From: Acetobacteraceae bacterium
GTDB lineage: Bacteria; Pseudomonadota; Alphaproteobacteria; Acetobacterales; Acetobacteraceae
Direction of reading: 5' to 3'
NCBI GenBank assembly: GCA_009693865.1
Contig: SHWL01000003.1
Span: forward strand, 1 to 64,000
DNA length: 64,000 nucleotides
Below, in pieces: positions 1 through 9,943 of this stretch. A program made the position numbers and the translations under genes. A model generated the notes under the pieces. It did no database searches, was not told the origin of the DNA, and saw only the letters and a program-made list of their open reading frames with translations. Every line of letters starts with the position of its first letter. Positions within the stretch are counted from its first letter, which is position 1.

Positions 1-365
1 GCCAGGCCTGAAAGGCCGGCTCACGCACTTTGCGCAAAAGTGTGGCCGATCAGACTCGGTCAGGCCTGAAACGACAGAGGACCAAATCGCGGGAACTGGC
101 TCGGGACGGCCGGTTCAGAGACCGATTTTCCATAATGAGAACTGCTGGTAGGCGCGTGCAAGACTGGACGCTCGGGTTTCGATGGCATGAAGCTCTTTCA
201 TCCGAATCGCTGACGGTGCGAATCGACCGGACCGTGGGATCGTGATCCAGACCGTTGGAGCCTGATAGCGGACAGGCGTCAATCGGATTCGCGGGCATTC
301 GCGGGCCGGGCGCGGAGCTTGCTGGGGTCGTGCCGAACCACTATGAACGCGCCCAACGCCCCGGC
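1..365. other. Intergenic, no supported gene
   Basis: No reading frame here resembles a known protein or has a convincing ribosome binding site. The short open frames overlap one another on both strands. AGGCCTGAAA is repeated at 3-12 and 62-71. Nothing else is supported. Confidence 0.4.
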
Positions 366-439
366 GCTGCCGTAGCTCAGTAGTAGAGCACTGCCTTGGT
401 AAGGGAGGGGTCGAAAGTTCGGACCCCACCAGCCGCCCC
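366..439 (+). pseudogene. Degenerate tRNA-Thr (GGT) remnant
   Basis: The stretch has the layout of a threonine tRNA. A 4-bp D stem (GCTC/GAGC) is intact, and the anticodon loop TTGGTAA places GGT at 398-400. The acceptor arms (366-372 and 430-436) have two mismatches. The anticodon stem has one G-G clash. The T stem (413-417 and 425-429) pairs at only two of five positions, and the conserved A58 of the T loop is G. I read it as a decayed tRNA gene rather than a working one. An alternative hairpin GGGGTC/GACCCC can form across the T-arm. tRNA remnants are often scars of past integration, but no integrase is seen nearby. Confidence 0.5.
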
Positions 440-581
440 ATCGCGGTATGCGGTCCGCGCGGCGCAAGCCGCGTGACCCGTCGCGCCGGGATACTCGAGG
501 AGGGCAGTCGACGCCTGCCGGAGGTTACCGAAATCAAGACTTTCGGAACCACTCACGGCCCGAACCGAAGAGGTAACCGCC

Positions 582-1460
582 ATGAAACTCGCCGTCGCCT
601 CCTGCGCCAAGCTACAGGACACCAATCCACAACCGGTCTGGGCCGAGATCCAGGCCAGGCGTCCCGATGTGCTGCTTCTGCTGGGCGACAACATCTACCT
701 GAGCCATGACAACCACGACGAACCCGCCGGGCTCACTGCCGAGCTTCAGGCCCTATATGCCGCGCAATTCGCGGAACCCAATTTCGCCGCCTTGCTGGCC
801 GATCTACGCGCGCGCAATTGCCCAGTGCTCGCCATCTACGACGACCATGATTTCCTCGGCAACAACCGCTACGGCGGAGATTATGGCCCCGCTTTGCGCC
901 AGGCGGCGCGCGACGCGTTCATCCGCGCCTTTGCCCCGGCGCAGACCGGCGGCGACGTCTACCATCTCCACCATTTGGGTCCCATCGATATTGCCATCCT
1001 CGATGAGCGCTTCTACCGGCGGTCGCCAGCCGTATCCTCCACCGACCGCGATGCCATTCTCGGCGGCACACAATGGGCCTGGCTGGAACAGATCGTCCAT
1101 TCCCCCCACCAGGCGCGCTATCTCGTCATCGCCTCGAGCACGACGCTCCACACTTTCGGCGACGAAAGCTGGGAGCAGTACCCGGCGGCCTTTCACCGTC
1201 TCGTCGACCTGTTGCACGGCCGCGAGGGCGCCCTCGTGCTTTCTGGCGACGTCCACCGGAATGCGGTCTACGACGACAGTGGTGTGATCGAGATCGTCAC
1301 CTCAGCCGTCGCCCGCAAAGGCCTCATCTTCGGCGCGCGGCGCAAGAACTACGGGCTTCTGACTTTCGACGATGCGAAGGTAAATGTCGATCTCCAGAGC
1401 CTGAAGTCCGGCTCGCGCTTCAATTTCGACATCCCCCTCAACCACTGGGAGTTACCCTGA
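582..1460 (+). CDS. PhoD-like metallophosphatase
   Basis: A 292-residue protein of the alkaline phosphatase D / metallophosphoesterase superfamily, which hydrolyses phosphate esters using bound divalent metals. The metal-binding signatures are in order: GDN at residues 35-37, DDHD at 87-90, and SGDVH in the C-terminal third. It lacks the N-terminal Tat signal and extra domain of secreted PhoD, so it is a short, probably cytoplasmic version. The start follows AGAGG by about 8 nt. It is 25 nt upstream of a DUF1353 gene and probably co-transcribed with it. Substrate cannot be told from sequence. Confidence 0.85.
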   Translation: MKLAVASCAKLQDTNPQPVWAEIQARRPDVLLLLGDNIYLSHDNHDEPAGLTAELQALYAAQFAEPNFAALLADLRARNCPVLAIYDDHDFLGNNRYGGDYGPALRQAARDAFIRAFAPAQTGGDVYHLHHLGPIDIAILDERFYRRSPAVSSTDRDAILGGTQWAWLEQIVHSPHQARYLVIASSTTLHTFGDESWEQYPAAFHRLVDLLHGREGALVLSGDVHRNAVYDDSGVIEIVTSAVARKGLIFGARRKNYGLLTFDDAKVNVDLQSLKSGSRFNFDIPLNHWELP

Positions 1461-1485
1461 ACCCGGTTCCGCGAAGGACATCCCC

Positions 1486-1932
1486 ATGCTGCCGCTGCTT
1501 CTCCTCCCGATCGACCGGCCTGACAGCAACAAGCTGGACGACGTATATGAGGTCGCCGCCGATATCGCGACCCAGGCCAACGGCACGACCATCATGGTGC
1601 CAAAGTTCTTCCAATACGACGGCGCCAGTATCCCGGCCGCCGCCTGGCAACTCGTCGGAACGCCATTCCATCCGCGGCTGATGGTAGCCTCCGTCTTCCA
1701 TGACTGGATCTACCACACGCACCGGATCTCGCGCCCCGCCGCCGACGGCCTGTTCGAGCATCTTCTGATCGACAGCGGTGTGAAACCGGTCAAAGCAGGC
1801 CTCATGAAGGCTGCCGTCTCGATCTTCGGAGAGCACTACTGGCATAACGATCCCGACGACATCCGCTATATCCAGCGCCTCGCCCGCCGCATCCGTCAGG
1901 ACGGACGCAATCCCGCGGATTACGGCATTTAA
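1486..1932 (+). CDS. DUF1353 family protein
   Basis: A 148-residue protein with the DUF1353 signature: a YDGASIP motif around residue 45 followed by a conserved FHDWIYHT segment near residue 74. The family has no established function and occurs in bacteria and some phages. Length is typical. It lies just downstream of the PhoD-like gene on the same strand, suggesting one transcript. No signal peptide or membrane segment is visible. Confidence 0.75.
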   Translation: MLPLLLLPIDRPDSNKLDDVYEVAADIATQANGTTIMVPKFFQYDGASIPAAAWQLVGTPFHPRLMVASVFHDWIYHTHRISRPAADGLFEHLLIDSGVKPVKAGLMKAAVSIFGEHYWHNDPDDIRYIQRLARRIRQDGRNPADYGI

Positions 1933-2051
1933 CCGGTATCCCCGGCGTGGCTTCGCCGGTCGGTGCAACGGGCATGGCCCCGGCTGAAACGAAAATGGCG
2001 GGCCGGAGTTAAATGCCCCGGCCCGCCACCATAGATCGAAAAATCTAAAGT

Positions 2052-3365
2052 TCAGAACGTCAACACGACATCCGCCCCAATGGTGATCGAGGTCGTGTCT
2101 CTGTAGGTAAATGTGCCGGTCGTCTTGTTAAACTTCCGATTGAACACGTTGTTACCGCCCAACGACTGGTCAACCCGGAATTCCGGCCGGATCGCGAGGC
2201 TGGTGATGGCCTTCGGTAACCCCGGCTTGTAGGTCACACCCAGTGTCAATGACCCGTAGGTCGCGGCGGGAACGCCAATTGCCCCACTGAGCGGGGAGCC
2301 TTTCTGGGCGTAGACCGGATCGTAGTTGCCCGGGAAGGCGCCAACGAAGAATCCATTGTCGTCCCGGAACAGTTCGGCACGGGCATTCAGCGTGATCGTA
2401 TCGGTCAGCGCGTACGACCCATACCCAGCCAGACCAAACGCATTCGCTGGAGCTGGTTTGCCCTTGGTGGCGATCCCGCCGAACTCGTCCATCGCCCAGG
2501 TGCCTTCGGCGGTCAGCGTTAACTTGTCGGTCGCCTTCCAGACGACAACGATATCGTTAAAATACCGCATGTAGTTATTGGCGTTAAACACCGGCGCCAG
2601 AGCCCGCTGCGCGTTCTCCGGTCCAAAATGCGACAGCGCCAGAACCGTCAGGTCGCCCCCCATCAGGTTGAGTCCAACGCCCAATATACCGGCAACCGAC
2701 TTGTTGTTCTCGCCCTGGGAACCGAACGTGGTGTTGGTCCCCGTATCAACGCCGAGATAGAGGTCCAGGAACCCGGTCGCGTGCACCGTCGCGATCGCGC
2801 CAGTGTGCTTGAAGGGCAGCGCATAGTTAAAGATATAGGAGTGCGAGTAGAACGGATTGGTCGCGGGATCGATCAGTTCGGCGCCCAGTGGGGTGGCATA
2901 CAGGCCGGCTTTGAGGTCGAGTCCACCCTCGAATATCGAGACCGGAATGTGCAACGACAAGCTGGCGTCGGTCACGTCGATCTGATTTCGTTGTTGTTTC
3001 GGAATATCCTGATCCAGGAACCCCAGGTAATGGGTGTAACGCGCGTCCGACCCATGGAACGCGGCCAGTTTGAAGCCCCAGTCGAAGCCGGTCGCTTTGG
3101 GATCGAGCTTCTTTTCCGCGCCCAGAAGAACCTGGTTGAGCAAGGGTGTATTGGCGCGGTCGGTGAAGGAATGGCCGATATTGAGTTTCGGCGAGGCCGG
3201 GTTGTAAGTGATGCCGCCCTGAATTTGCCCGTAGAGATGGATATCGCCGATCCAGTATCCCGGCGGTGGCGCGGCGGGGGCCGTTTGCGCCATGGCGGTT
3301 CCGGCCGCCGTCAGGCAGGTCACCGCCGTCAGGCAGGCCCAAAAGGTCGAATGGAAATTTCGCAC
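2052..3365 (-). CDS. Outer-membrane beta-barrel porin (BBP2/OmpL-like)
   Basis: A 437-residue secreted barrel protein. I chose the GTG at 3365: it follows GAGG by about 8 nt and begins a clean signal peptide ending at AMA-Q. Longer in-frame starts would put a charged, unrelated stretch before the signal. After a proline-rich linker the protein alternates aromatic and small residues in amphipathic strands, and it ends in a terminal Phe, the usual Bam recognition mark. It resembles the OmpL-like beta-barrel porin-2 group. It lies 84 nt after amtB on the same strand, which suggests a nutrient pore for nitrogen limitation. Its specificity is inferred only from context. Confidence 0.8.
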   Translation of the reverse strand: MRNFHSTFWACLTAVTCLTAAGTAMAQTAPAAPPPGYWIGDIHLYGQIQGGITYNPASPKLNIGHSFTDRANTPLLNQVLLGAEKKLDPKATGFDWGFKLAAFHGSDARYTHYLGFLDQDIPKQQRNQIDVTDASLSLHIPVSIFEGGLDLKAGLYATPLGAELIDPATNPFYSHSYIFNYALPFKHTGAIATVHATGFLDLYLGVDTGTNTTFGSQGENNKSVAGILGVGLNLMGGDLTVLALSHFGPENAQRALAPVFNANNYMRYFNDIVVVWKATDKLTLTAEGTWAMDEFGGIATKGKPAPANAFGLAGYGSYALTDTITLNARAELFRDDNGFFVGAFPGNYDPVYAQKGSPLSGAIGVPAATYGSLTLGVTYKPGLPKAITSLAIRPEFRVDQSLGGNNVFNRKFNKTTGTFTYRDTTSITIGADVVLTF

Positions 3366-3449
3366 GTCGTTTTCCTCGTTTCTTACGCGATCGTCGTTGG
3401 AAAAAGGAGCGCCCCGTTCCCGAGGCGCCCCTTGTGTCAAACCCGCGGG

Positions 3450-4814
3450 TCAGAACACCTGTTCGCCATGCAGCGTGATATCCAATCCCTCGCGTTCTTC
3501 CTCGTCAGTGACCCGCAGTCCGATCGTCAGCTTGATCGCCATCAGAATAATGAACGTCATGATCCCGCTGTACACGAGCGTCGCCCCAACCCCCTGGCAC
3601 TGCAACAGAAACTGCGACATCCCCCCTGGGCTGCCATCCGGCGAGGCGTCCGTCGCCGACAGCGGACCGTAGGAGAACACCCCCGTCAGCAACGCGCCGG
3701 TGATGCCGCCGATGCCATGCACCCCGAACGCGTCCAGGCTGTCGTCATATCCCAACATGCGCTTGAGGCTCGTCGTGGCCCAGAAACAAAGCACGCCCGC
3801 CGCCACGCCGATGACGATCGACCCGCCCGGCAGCACGAAGCCCGAGGCCGGCGTGATCGCCACCAGACCGGCCACCGCCCCCGACACCGCGCCAAGCACC
3901 GACGGTTTGCCCTTGGTGATCCACTCCGCGAACATCCACGCCAAAGCCGCCGCCGCCGTGGCGATCTGCGTGACCGCCATCGCCATGCCCGCGCGTCCGT
4001 TCGCACCCACGGCCGAACCCGCGTTGAAGCCGAACCAGCCAACCCACAGCAACGAAGCCCCGATCACCGCGTAGGCGAGGTTCTGTGGCGCCATGTTCTG
4101 CGTGCCGTAACCCGCTCGCTTGCCCAGTACCAGCGCGCAGACCAGACCGGCGATGCCCGCGTTGATATGCACGACCGTGCCGCCCGCGAAGTCCAGCACG
4201 CCGGCCTGCGACGCCCAACCGGCCGGCGCCCATACCCAATGCGCGATCGGCGAGTAAACCAGCAACGACCACAGCGCCATGAACACGCACATCGACGAGA
4301 ACTTCATGCGGTCCGCGAACGCGGCCGCGATCAATGCCGGCGTGATGATCGCGAAGGTCATCTGGAACATCATGTAGACCGTCTCGGGGATCGTCGTGGT
4401 CAGCGCCGCGACGCCCTTGATGCCCGGATCCAGCACGAAAGCCTGGGTTTCCGCGCCCTTCACGATGTGATCCGCGATCCCGTTCAGCAGCAGGCGCGAG
4501 AAGTCGCCGACATAGGGGCCGCCGTTGGTGAAGGCGAGGCTGTAGCCCGCGACCATCCACACGATCGTGACGATGCAGCAGATCGTGAACGACTGCATCA
4601 TGGTGGCGAGAATGTTCTTCTTGCGCACCATGCCCGCGTAGAACAGCGCGAGGCCGGGGATGGTCATCAGAAGCACGAGCGCGGTGCTGGTCAGCATCCA
4701 CGCGGTATCGCCGGTATCGATTTTCGGCGGCGCGTCGTCGGCGAAGGCCGGGACGGCCACGAGCATGGTGGCCGCCAGGGCAGTCAGCCCCCAGCTCAAA
4801 CGGGGTCTTGTCAT
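3450..4814 (-). CDS. amtB: Ammonium transporter AmtB
   Basis: A 454-residue inner-membrane ammonium channel with a cleavable signal sequence (ends AFA) and about eleven membrane helices. The twin pore histidines are visible in VVHINAG and VHGIGG, and the phenylalanine gate region lies in FQMTFA. Members of this family conduct NH3/NH4+ and are closed by unmodified GlnK. The gene is 45 nt downstream of glnK, the classical order, and is followed by the porin gene. Expression is expected to respond to nitrogen through the candidate sigma-54 promoter ahead of glnK. Confidence 0.97.
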   Translation of the reverse strand: MTRPRLSWGLTALAATMLVAVPAFADDAPPKIDTGDTAWMLTSTALVLLMTIPGLALFYAGMVRKKNILATMMQSFTICCIVTIVWMVAGYSLAFTNGGPYVGDFSRLLLNGIADHIVKGAETQAFVLDPGIKGVAALTTTIPETVYMMFQMTFAIITPALIAAAFADRMKFSSMCVFMALWSLLVYSPIAHWVWAPAGWASQAGVLDFAGGTVVHINAGIAGLVCALVLGKRAGYGTQNMAPQNLAYAVIGASLLWVGWFGFNAGSAVGANGRAGMAMAVTQIATAAAALAWMFAEWITKGKPSVLGAVSGAVAGLVAITPASGFVLPGGSIVIGVAAGVLCFWATTSLKRMLGYDDSLDAFGVHGIGGITGALLTGVFSYGPLSATDASPDGSPGGMSQFLLQCQGVGATLVYSGIMTFIILMAIKLTIGLRVTDEEEREGLDITLHGEQVF

Positions 4815-4859
4815 CGTAGTGGTTTCCCTTGTTTCTTTTTTCCTGATCCGCCGAACCGC

Positions 4860-5279
<420 letters not shown>

Positions 5280-5282
5280 TCA

Positions 5283-5298
5283 TTCAACAATCGTGCCA
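5283..5298 (-). promoter_or_regulatory. Candidate sigma-54 promoter of glnK-amtB-porin
   Basis: On the minus strand TGGCACG-ATTG-TTGAA matches the RpoN consensus TGGCACG-N4-TTGCA/T at all but the C of the -12 GC. It lies 85 nt upstream of the glnK start and points toward it, as expected for an NtrC-activated nitrogen operon. A clear NtrC enhancer pair was not found. Confidence 0.45.
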
Positions 5299-5773
5299 AC
5301 TTGCGCGATGACGGAAAAAACAGCGGCCTTCCAGGTGAGAAAGGAATATAAGCCTGATGCATGGGGATCGCATGGGAGTTCATTGAGGCCGCTTCGGCGG
5401 AACAACCCCGAATTCGCTGTATTTTATGCCTGTATTCCGTCCAGCCGCCCTGATGAATTGGTGCTGAGAACGTCCGCTCCGAGCGGGTGGAACGCCTCGG
5501 GGCCAATCAAGATCATGTCTTCTCTTCCAAAAGAACGGCCCGGCCCGGGAGGATGACATCGAACGGTAAGATGTTGCCCAACAAACAAGCAAATGCATCG
5601 GAACCTTGCTGGCCCCTCCGGGCGAGCCAGTCGCCTCGTGCGGTCTTCGGGCGGAATGTCAGCGTTGCCAGGTGGGCGATCCCCCCGAACCGCGTCCGTC
5701 GCGAGTGAAGGCGTGGCTGGATAATCCAGACCTCTGACGCTACATTCGGCCGGGAAACCAAGGAGAAGCCAGG
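5299..5773. other. Intergenic region between glnK and msrB
   Basis: About 475 bp between divergently transcribed glnK and msrB. Short open frames on both strands match nothing recognisable and lack ribosome sites. Apart from the sigma-54-like site at its left edge and the msrB ribosome site (AAGGAG) at its right edge, nothing is supported. Confidence 0.4.
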
Positions 5774-6205
5774 ATGGCGCGGTTATTCGGCGGCGGCGGA
5801 ACCCAGACCGAGGAAACCTTCAAGGTCGAGAAGACCGACGAGGATTGGAAGCAACTTCTGGACCCCCAGCAGTTCGCCGTGCTGCGCAAGCACGGGACCG
5901 AGCGCGCGGGCACCAGCCCTTTGAACGCGGAAAAACGGACCGGGGTCTTTACCTGCGCCGGCTGCGGCAAAGATCTGTTCAACGCCGAGACGAAATTCGA
6001 AAGCGGCACCGGCTGGCCAAGTTTCTGGGAACCGTTGGAGGGCGCCGTCGCCACCTCGGAAGATCGCGGCTTCTTCATGACTCGCGTGGAGGTGCATTGC
6101 GCCGACTGCGGCGGCCATCTGGGCCATGTGTTCCCGGACGGGCCGCGCCCGACGGGCCAGCGTTACTGCATGAACGGCGTCTCGATGAAATTCAAACCGG
6201 TGTGA
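5774..6205 (+). CDS. msrB: Peptide-methionine (R)-S-oxide reductase
   Basis: A 143-residue MsrB, which reduces methionine-R-sulfoxide in damaged proteins using thioredoxin. The zinc cysteines are C61/C64 and C109/C112, and the catalytic cysteine is C132 in RYCMNG. The GTGWPSF substrate loop is present. The start is preceded by AAGGAG. No signal peptide, so cytoplasmic. Its last 14 nt overlap the 3' end of the convergent enolase-superfamily gene. Confidence 0.95.
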   Translation: MARLFGGGGTQTEETFKVEKTDEDWKQLLDPQQFAVLRKHGTERAGTSPLNAEKRTGVFTCAGCGKDLFNAETKFESGTGWPSFWEPLEGAVATSEDRGFFMTRVEVHCADCGGHLGHVFPDGPRPTGQRYCMNGVSMKFKPV

Positions 6206-7328
6206 ACCGCGCCAGGGCTTTCCGGTCCAGCACGATCCCCAGTCCTGGGCCGGCGGGCACGTCGAGCATCCCATCGGCGTAACGCAAGGGTTCCGTGAAC
6301 AGCTCGTTTTGTAACGCATTGTGACCGACGTCGTATTCCAGTAGCGGTGGCCAGGGCACGTGTTCGTTATGAGGATACGACGGTAACGCGGCGAGGAAAT
6401 GCAACGCCGCCGCCAGTCCGATCCCGGTACCCCAGACATGGGGCGAAATCCGCAGATGTTCCGCCGCGCACAACGCGCCGATCGTCCGCGCCACCGCGAA
6501 ACCGCCGCATAACGTGAGATCAGGTTGCAGAACGGACACCAGGCGATTGTCGATCAAGCGCCGGAAATCGAAGACGCCGTAATGCGCCTCGCCCGCCGCG
6601 AGCCGGATCGGCGCTCGTGTGGACAGGCTTCGATAGCCGGCCCAGTCTTGCGGGGCGAGAGGTTCTTCGTACCAATGGATGTCGTTGGGGGCGGTCAGAC
6701 GCATGCTGTCGAGGACGCCGTCTTCAGTATAATTCCCGTTCGTATCGACCGTCAGCAGCGGCTCTGACCCGATGATCCCCCGCGCGAGCCGCGCCCGCCG
6801 CGCGTCTTCGCCAGGCGAACGCCCGATCTTGATCTTGAACGCGGTGAAACCCCTGTTGGTGTTGGCTTCCAACTGTGCCGCCAAAGCCCGATCCTGATCG
6901 TCGTCCGCGGTAAAGTACCCTCCGGAGGCATAGACCGGAACGCGTTCCCGGAGGCGGCCGCCAATCAGATCGGCGACGGAAAGATTGAGCATCTTGCCCA
7001 TCGCGTCATGGGCGGCGATGTCGATGCCACCCATCAGCGCGACGAACTGGTTCTGCGTTCCGGCGTGATACATCGCCGCGAGTACGCGTTGCGCGGCGCC
7101 TTGCTGCGCGAAAACGCTCTGCCCGACGTAGAAGGGCTTTATGACCTCCAGGCAGGCGCGCGTGACGCCCGGAGGCCCCCAGGCCTCGCCGATACCTTCG
7201 ATGCCGTCTTCGGTGTGGAGTAGAATCAAACTCCCACCTCGGATTTTCGCGAGGCCGCGGGACGATCCGTATGGCACGGACGGCGCGAAGGCGAGGGGGA
7301 TCGCCTCGATGTCACGAATTTTGCTCAC
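6192..7328 (-). CDS. Mandelate racemase/muconate lactonizing family enzyme
   Basis: A 378-residue enolase-superfamily enzyme that abstracts a proton alpha to a carboxylate using Mg2+. The expected residues are visible: KIK (K165, K167), metal ligands D195 in DTNGN, E221/E222 in EEPL and E247 in AGE, and H297 in SPHVWG. The exact substrate (an acid sugar or hydroxyacid) cannot be assigned. It is 26 nt downstream of a MmgE/PrpD gene on the same strand, so the two probably act in one carboxylic-acid breakdown pathway. Confidence 0.88.
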   Translation of the reverse strand: MSKIRDIEAIPLAFAPSVPYGSSRGLAKIRGGSLILLHTEDGIEGIGEAWGPPGVTRACLEVIKPFYVGQSVFAQQGAAQRVLAAMYHAGTQNQFVALMGGIDIAAHDAMGKMLNLSVADLIGGRLRERVPVYASGGYFTADDDQDRALAAQLEANTNRGFTAFKIKIGRSPGEDARRARLARGIIGSEPLLTVDTNGNYTEDGVLDSMRLTAPNDIHWYEEPLAPQDWAGYRSLSTRAPIRLAAGEAHYGVFDFRRLIDNRLVSVLQPDLTLCGGFAVARTIGALCAAEHLRISPHVWGTGIGLAAALHFLAALPSYPHNEHVPWPPLLEYDVGHNALQNELFTEPLRYADGMLDVPAGPGLGIVLDRKALARFTPV

Positions 7329-7354
7329 GCGCGTTCTCCGGTTTCCCGCGCGGG

Positions 7355-8695
7355 TCAGACCGCCATCAGTTCGCGCGCCGAAATCGATTGGAGTTGCGAC
7401 AGGCGTTTGTACAACACCTCAGCCGGGATTTCCGACGCGCCGGCTTCCAGGCAATCGGCGAATTTCTCGTACAACTGCGCGTCGGTCAGCGGCCGGCTGG
7501 GGTGGCCCGTCGCGCGGGAAACCGGTTCACCCTCGATCAGGCTTCCATCGTTGAGCTCGACAGACACCGAGTCATGCAACGCGGCGCCGGGCATGTCCGG
7601 ATCGTAGTCGGTGGTCGTGACGACCTCGACCTTGCGCATCATGTCCTGCACGTCCGGGCGTTGCACGAACCCATCGGTCAGTTCTCGCAGGCCGACGCGT
7701 TTGGCGATGATGCCGCTCGCCATCGCGAACTGGATGCTGAACTTCGCCGCGAGGCCCGTATCCGGCTGTTTGTTGCGCAACACCTTCGACGAATTATCGC
7801 TGATGCTGACCGTGATTTTCTTCACATCACCGACCTTGATCGGGCTGCCGTTCACCAGATCGAGCATGCAATCGATGGCGCGATGCGTCGCGTAGCACAT
7901 CGGGTATTTCTTGATGCCAAGACCGTGCGTGAGGATCTGCCATTCCTTGCCCGCCTTCGGCTCGCTGTCGCGATCCTCGTTGCCCTGAGGCGAAATCGCG
8001 TGCAGGAATCCGCGCGGATGCTCCAGCGCGTCCGTATTGGCGGTGAACCCGGCCTCGGCGAGACGCGCGGCCATGACCCCGGCATGCGCGGCCTTGCCCG
8101 CATGGAACGGTTTCGCCATCGTGCCGAAGTTCGACATCAGGCCGGATGCTTGCGACGCGCCGAGAGCAATGGCGATCGCGGATTTCTCCGCGTCCAATTT
8201 GCGTAGTTTCGCACAGGCCGCCGCTGCCGCGGGCGCGCCGTACAGGCCGGTGGGATGCCAGCCTTTTTCATGCAGCAGGCCGGTTTCGCGTAACGCCAGT
8301 TCAGCCCAGACCTCGTAGCCCGCGACGTACGCGGTGATCATGTCGGTGCCGGAAGAGCCCAATGTTTCGGCCTCCGCGAGGATCGCGGGGACCAGGACGG
8401 TCGAAGGATGGCCGCGCAACGACACGTCGTCGTAGTCCAACGCGTGCGCCGCCGTGCCATTGATCCAGGCGGCCTCGGGCGCGGTGACCTTGCGCGCGCC
8501 GAAGTGCAACGTCGCCGCCCCTTCGGCGGGCGCGAGCACCTCGGTCATGATGCGGACACTGTCTTCCTTGCGGCCCACCATCATGGTGCCGATGCTGTCG
8601 ATGAAACCGATGCGGGCGATGCGCGCCGCTTCTTCCGGCAGATGATTGGGGGAGAGGTCGGCGACGAACTGTCCAAGGTGTTTGGTGAGTGTCAT
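7355..8695 (-). CDS. MmgE/PrpD family protein
   Basis: A 446-residue member of the MmgE/PrpD family, which includes 2-methylcitrate dehydratase and related dehydratases or isomerases of tricarboxylic and other carboxylic acids. The conserved DSIGTMM N-terminus, GTAAHALDYDD motif, and KKYPMCYATHRA segment are all present. Length is normal. No prpB or prpC genes are adjacent, so methylcitrate activity is uncertain. It leads a two-gene operon with the enolase-superfamily enzyme downstream. Confidence 0.85.
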   Translation of the reverse strand: MTLTKHLGQFVADLSPNHLPEEAARIARIGFIDSIGTMMVGRKEDSVRIMTEVLAPAEGAATLHFGARKVTAPEAAWINGTAAHALDYDDVSLRGHPSTVLVPAILAEAETLGSSGTDMITAYVAGYEVWAELALRETGLLHEKGWHPTGLYGAPAAAAACAKLRKLDAEKSAIAIALGASQASGLMSNFGTMAKPFHAGKAAHAGVMAARLAEAGFTANTDALEHPRGFLHAISPQGNEDRDSEPKAGKEWQILTHGLGIKKYPMCYATHRAIDCMLDLVNGSPIKVGDVKKITVSISDNSSKVLRNKQPDTGLAAKFSIQFAMASGIIAKRVGLRELTDGFVQRPDVQDMMRKVEVVTTTDYDPDMPGAALHDSVSVELNDGSLIEGEPVSRATGHPSRPLTDAQLYEKFADCLEAGASEIPAEVLYKRLSQLQSISARELMAV

Positions 8696-8780
8696 GGTGG
8701 GTTTCCTCTGATGGTTTATAGGTTATCCCAACGGTCTGGCGGCGTATCCAGGGCAGTCCGCTATTCATTGCGTGGCCGCT

Positions 8781-9941
8781 TTACCTATCGGGTACTCCAG
8801 GCGAGGATGTCGCTGGGCTCGCGGTAAAGGCAAGAGAGAGAAGTTCGCTGATGCGTCCCCCTAGAGGCTCGGTGACGACGATTGTCACAGACCGATCCGT
8901 TTCAAACGCAAACAGCGCATCGTCATGCTGACCCTCGGTGAAAGCGACATTACCCAAATTGGCCCCATCGGCAGATCGCAGAATGAAACTCAGCCGGTCC
9001 TTATCGAACTCGCGGACCAAACCTTCGAACGTACGGACGGACACGTCGGCCGGTAATCGCCGTTTTGCCTGGCTGATGCGTTCGCTGGTTTCGCGAGACA
9101 GACGGACGTGCGGACGAGGATTGCCCGCCAACACGCCGCTAACCTCAACCGAGCTTACGGTCCCCTTCAACGTGGGCGCGAGCTGCGCGAGAGCGTTTAC
9201 AATTGCGGATGACTCGGCATCAGTCGGAAGGTCTGAAATAATAGGGTCTGTCGCCCAGTCCAGGCCCTTGGAGAGAAGGCGAGTGATATCCTCAATGGCC
9301 TTATCGTCGTCGAATGTCAGTTGCCCGGCCGCGGGTGGCCGGTCAAATACAACTTCAAAGCTGCCGAGCGCGAATCCGCGAGCCGGAAGATCATAGAAAC
9401 GGCGAAACCAGTCTACTGGCCGTCCTTGAGCCGACGACCTCAGTAGCACGTGTCCCATCAACGCGCGGACAGCGCCCGTCGCCCCATCCAGCGCGCGCTT
9501 CACGACACTGGCGGGAACGTGATGTGATGTGAGGCTCTCGCCCTCAAGCCGTAGGCGCAAGAACGGTTCCGCGACAACCACCAGATAATTCCCTGGCTTG
9601 GGCATCGCCGAGTCCGGCAGGTCGCGCGGATCGATCGCACCAAGGTTCGTAATCGACCCGTCTGGCCTCTGATCGACAAGCCACCCCCACCCGGTTTGGG
9701 TGAGCGCCTCTGCCAAGGTTATCTGGTTCGCCTCAATGGCATCGACGAGCCGATCACTTGCGGGAACCAGCAAAAATCGCTCATATCCGCTCTCCTGGGC
9801 GCAAAGATACGCCAGAAACAAGAAACCGTCGTCACTAAACGTGGTGAACAGACAAGGTCCGTCGTACTCAGCCATCACCCGCTTGGGGATCAAGCGGCTC
9901 AGCACCGGCCATTGGCCCGATCTGGTTGCGACGGCCCACAT
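8781..9941 (-). CDS. Uncharacterised accessory protein (DUF6575-like N-terminus)
   Basis: A 386-residue protein of unknown function. The N-terminal 130 residues (EYDGPCLFTT, then FLAYLC, LVPASDRLVDAI and LAEALT) recall what I remember of DUF6575; this was not checked. The C-terminal part, from about residue 270, has a SERISQAKR and FDKDRLSFILR pattern but no family I can name. I chose the ATG at 9941: AAGG lies 9 nt upstream, and it starts 2 nt after the stop of the preceding gene, implying translational coupling. Base composition is less GC-rich than the neighbours, which suggests an acquired pair. Confidence 0.6.
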   Translation of the reverse strand: MWAVATRSGQWPVLSRLIPKRVMAEYDGPCLFTTFSDDGFLFLAYLCAQESGYERFLLVPASDRLVDAIEANQITLAEALTQTGWGWLVDQRPDGSITNLGAIDPRDLPDSAMPKPGNYLVVVAEPFLRLRLEGESLTSHHVPASVVKRALDGATGAVRALMGHVLLRSSAQGRPVDWFRRFYDLPARGFALGSFEVVFDRPPAAGQLTFDDDKAIEDITRLLSKGLDWATDPIISDLPTDAESSAIVNALAQLAPTLKGTVSSVEVSGVLAGNPRPHVRLSRETSERISQAKRRLPADVSVRTFEGLVREFDKDRLSFILRSADGANLGNVAFTEGQHDDALFAFETDRSVTIVVTEPLGGRISELLSLAFTASPATSSPGVPDR

Positions 9942-9943
9942 GG

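Noticed and set aside
366..439. Functional tRNA-Thr
   Set aside because: T stem and acceptor mismatches and the lost A58 make a working tRNA unlikely.
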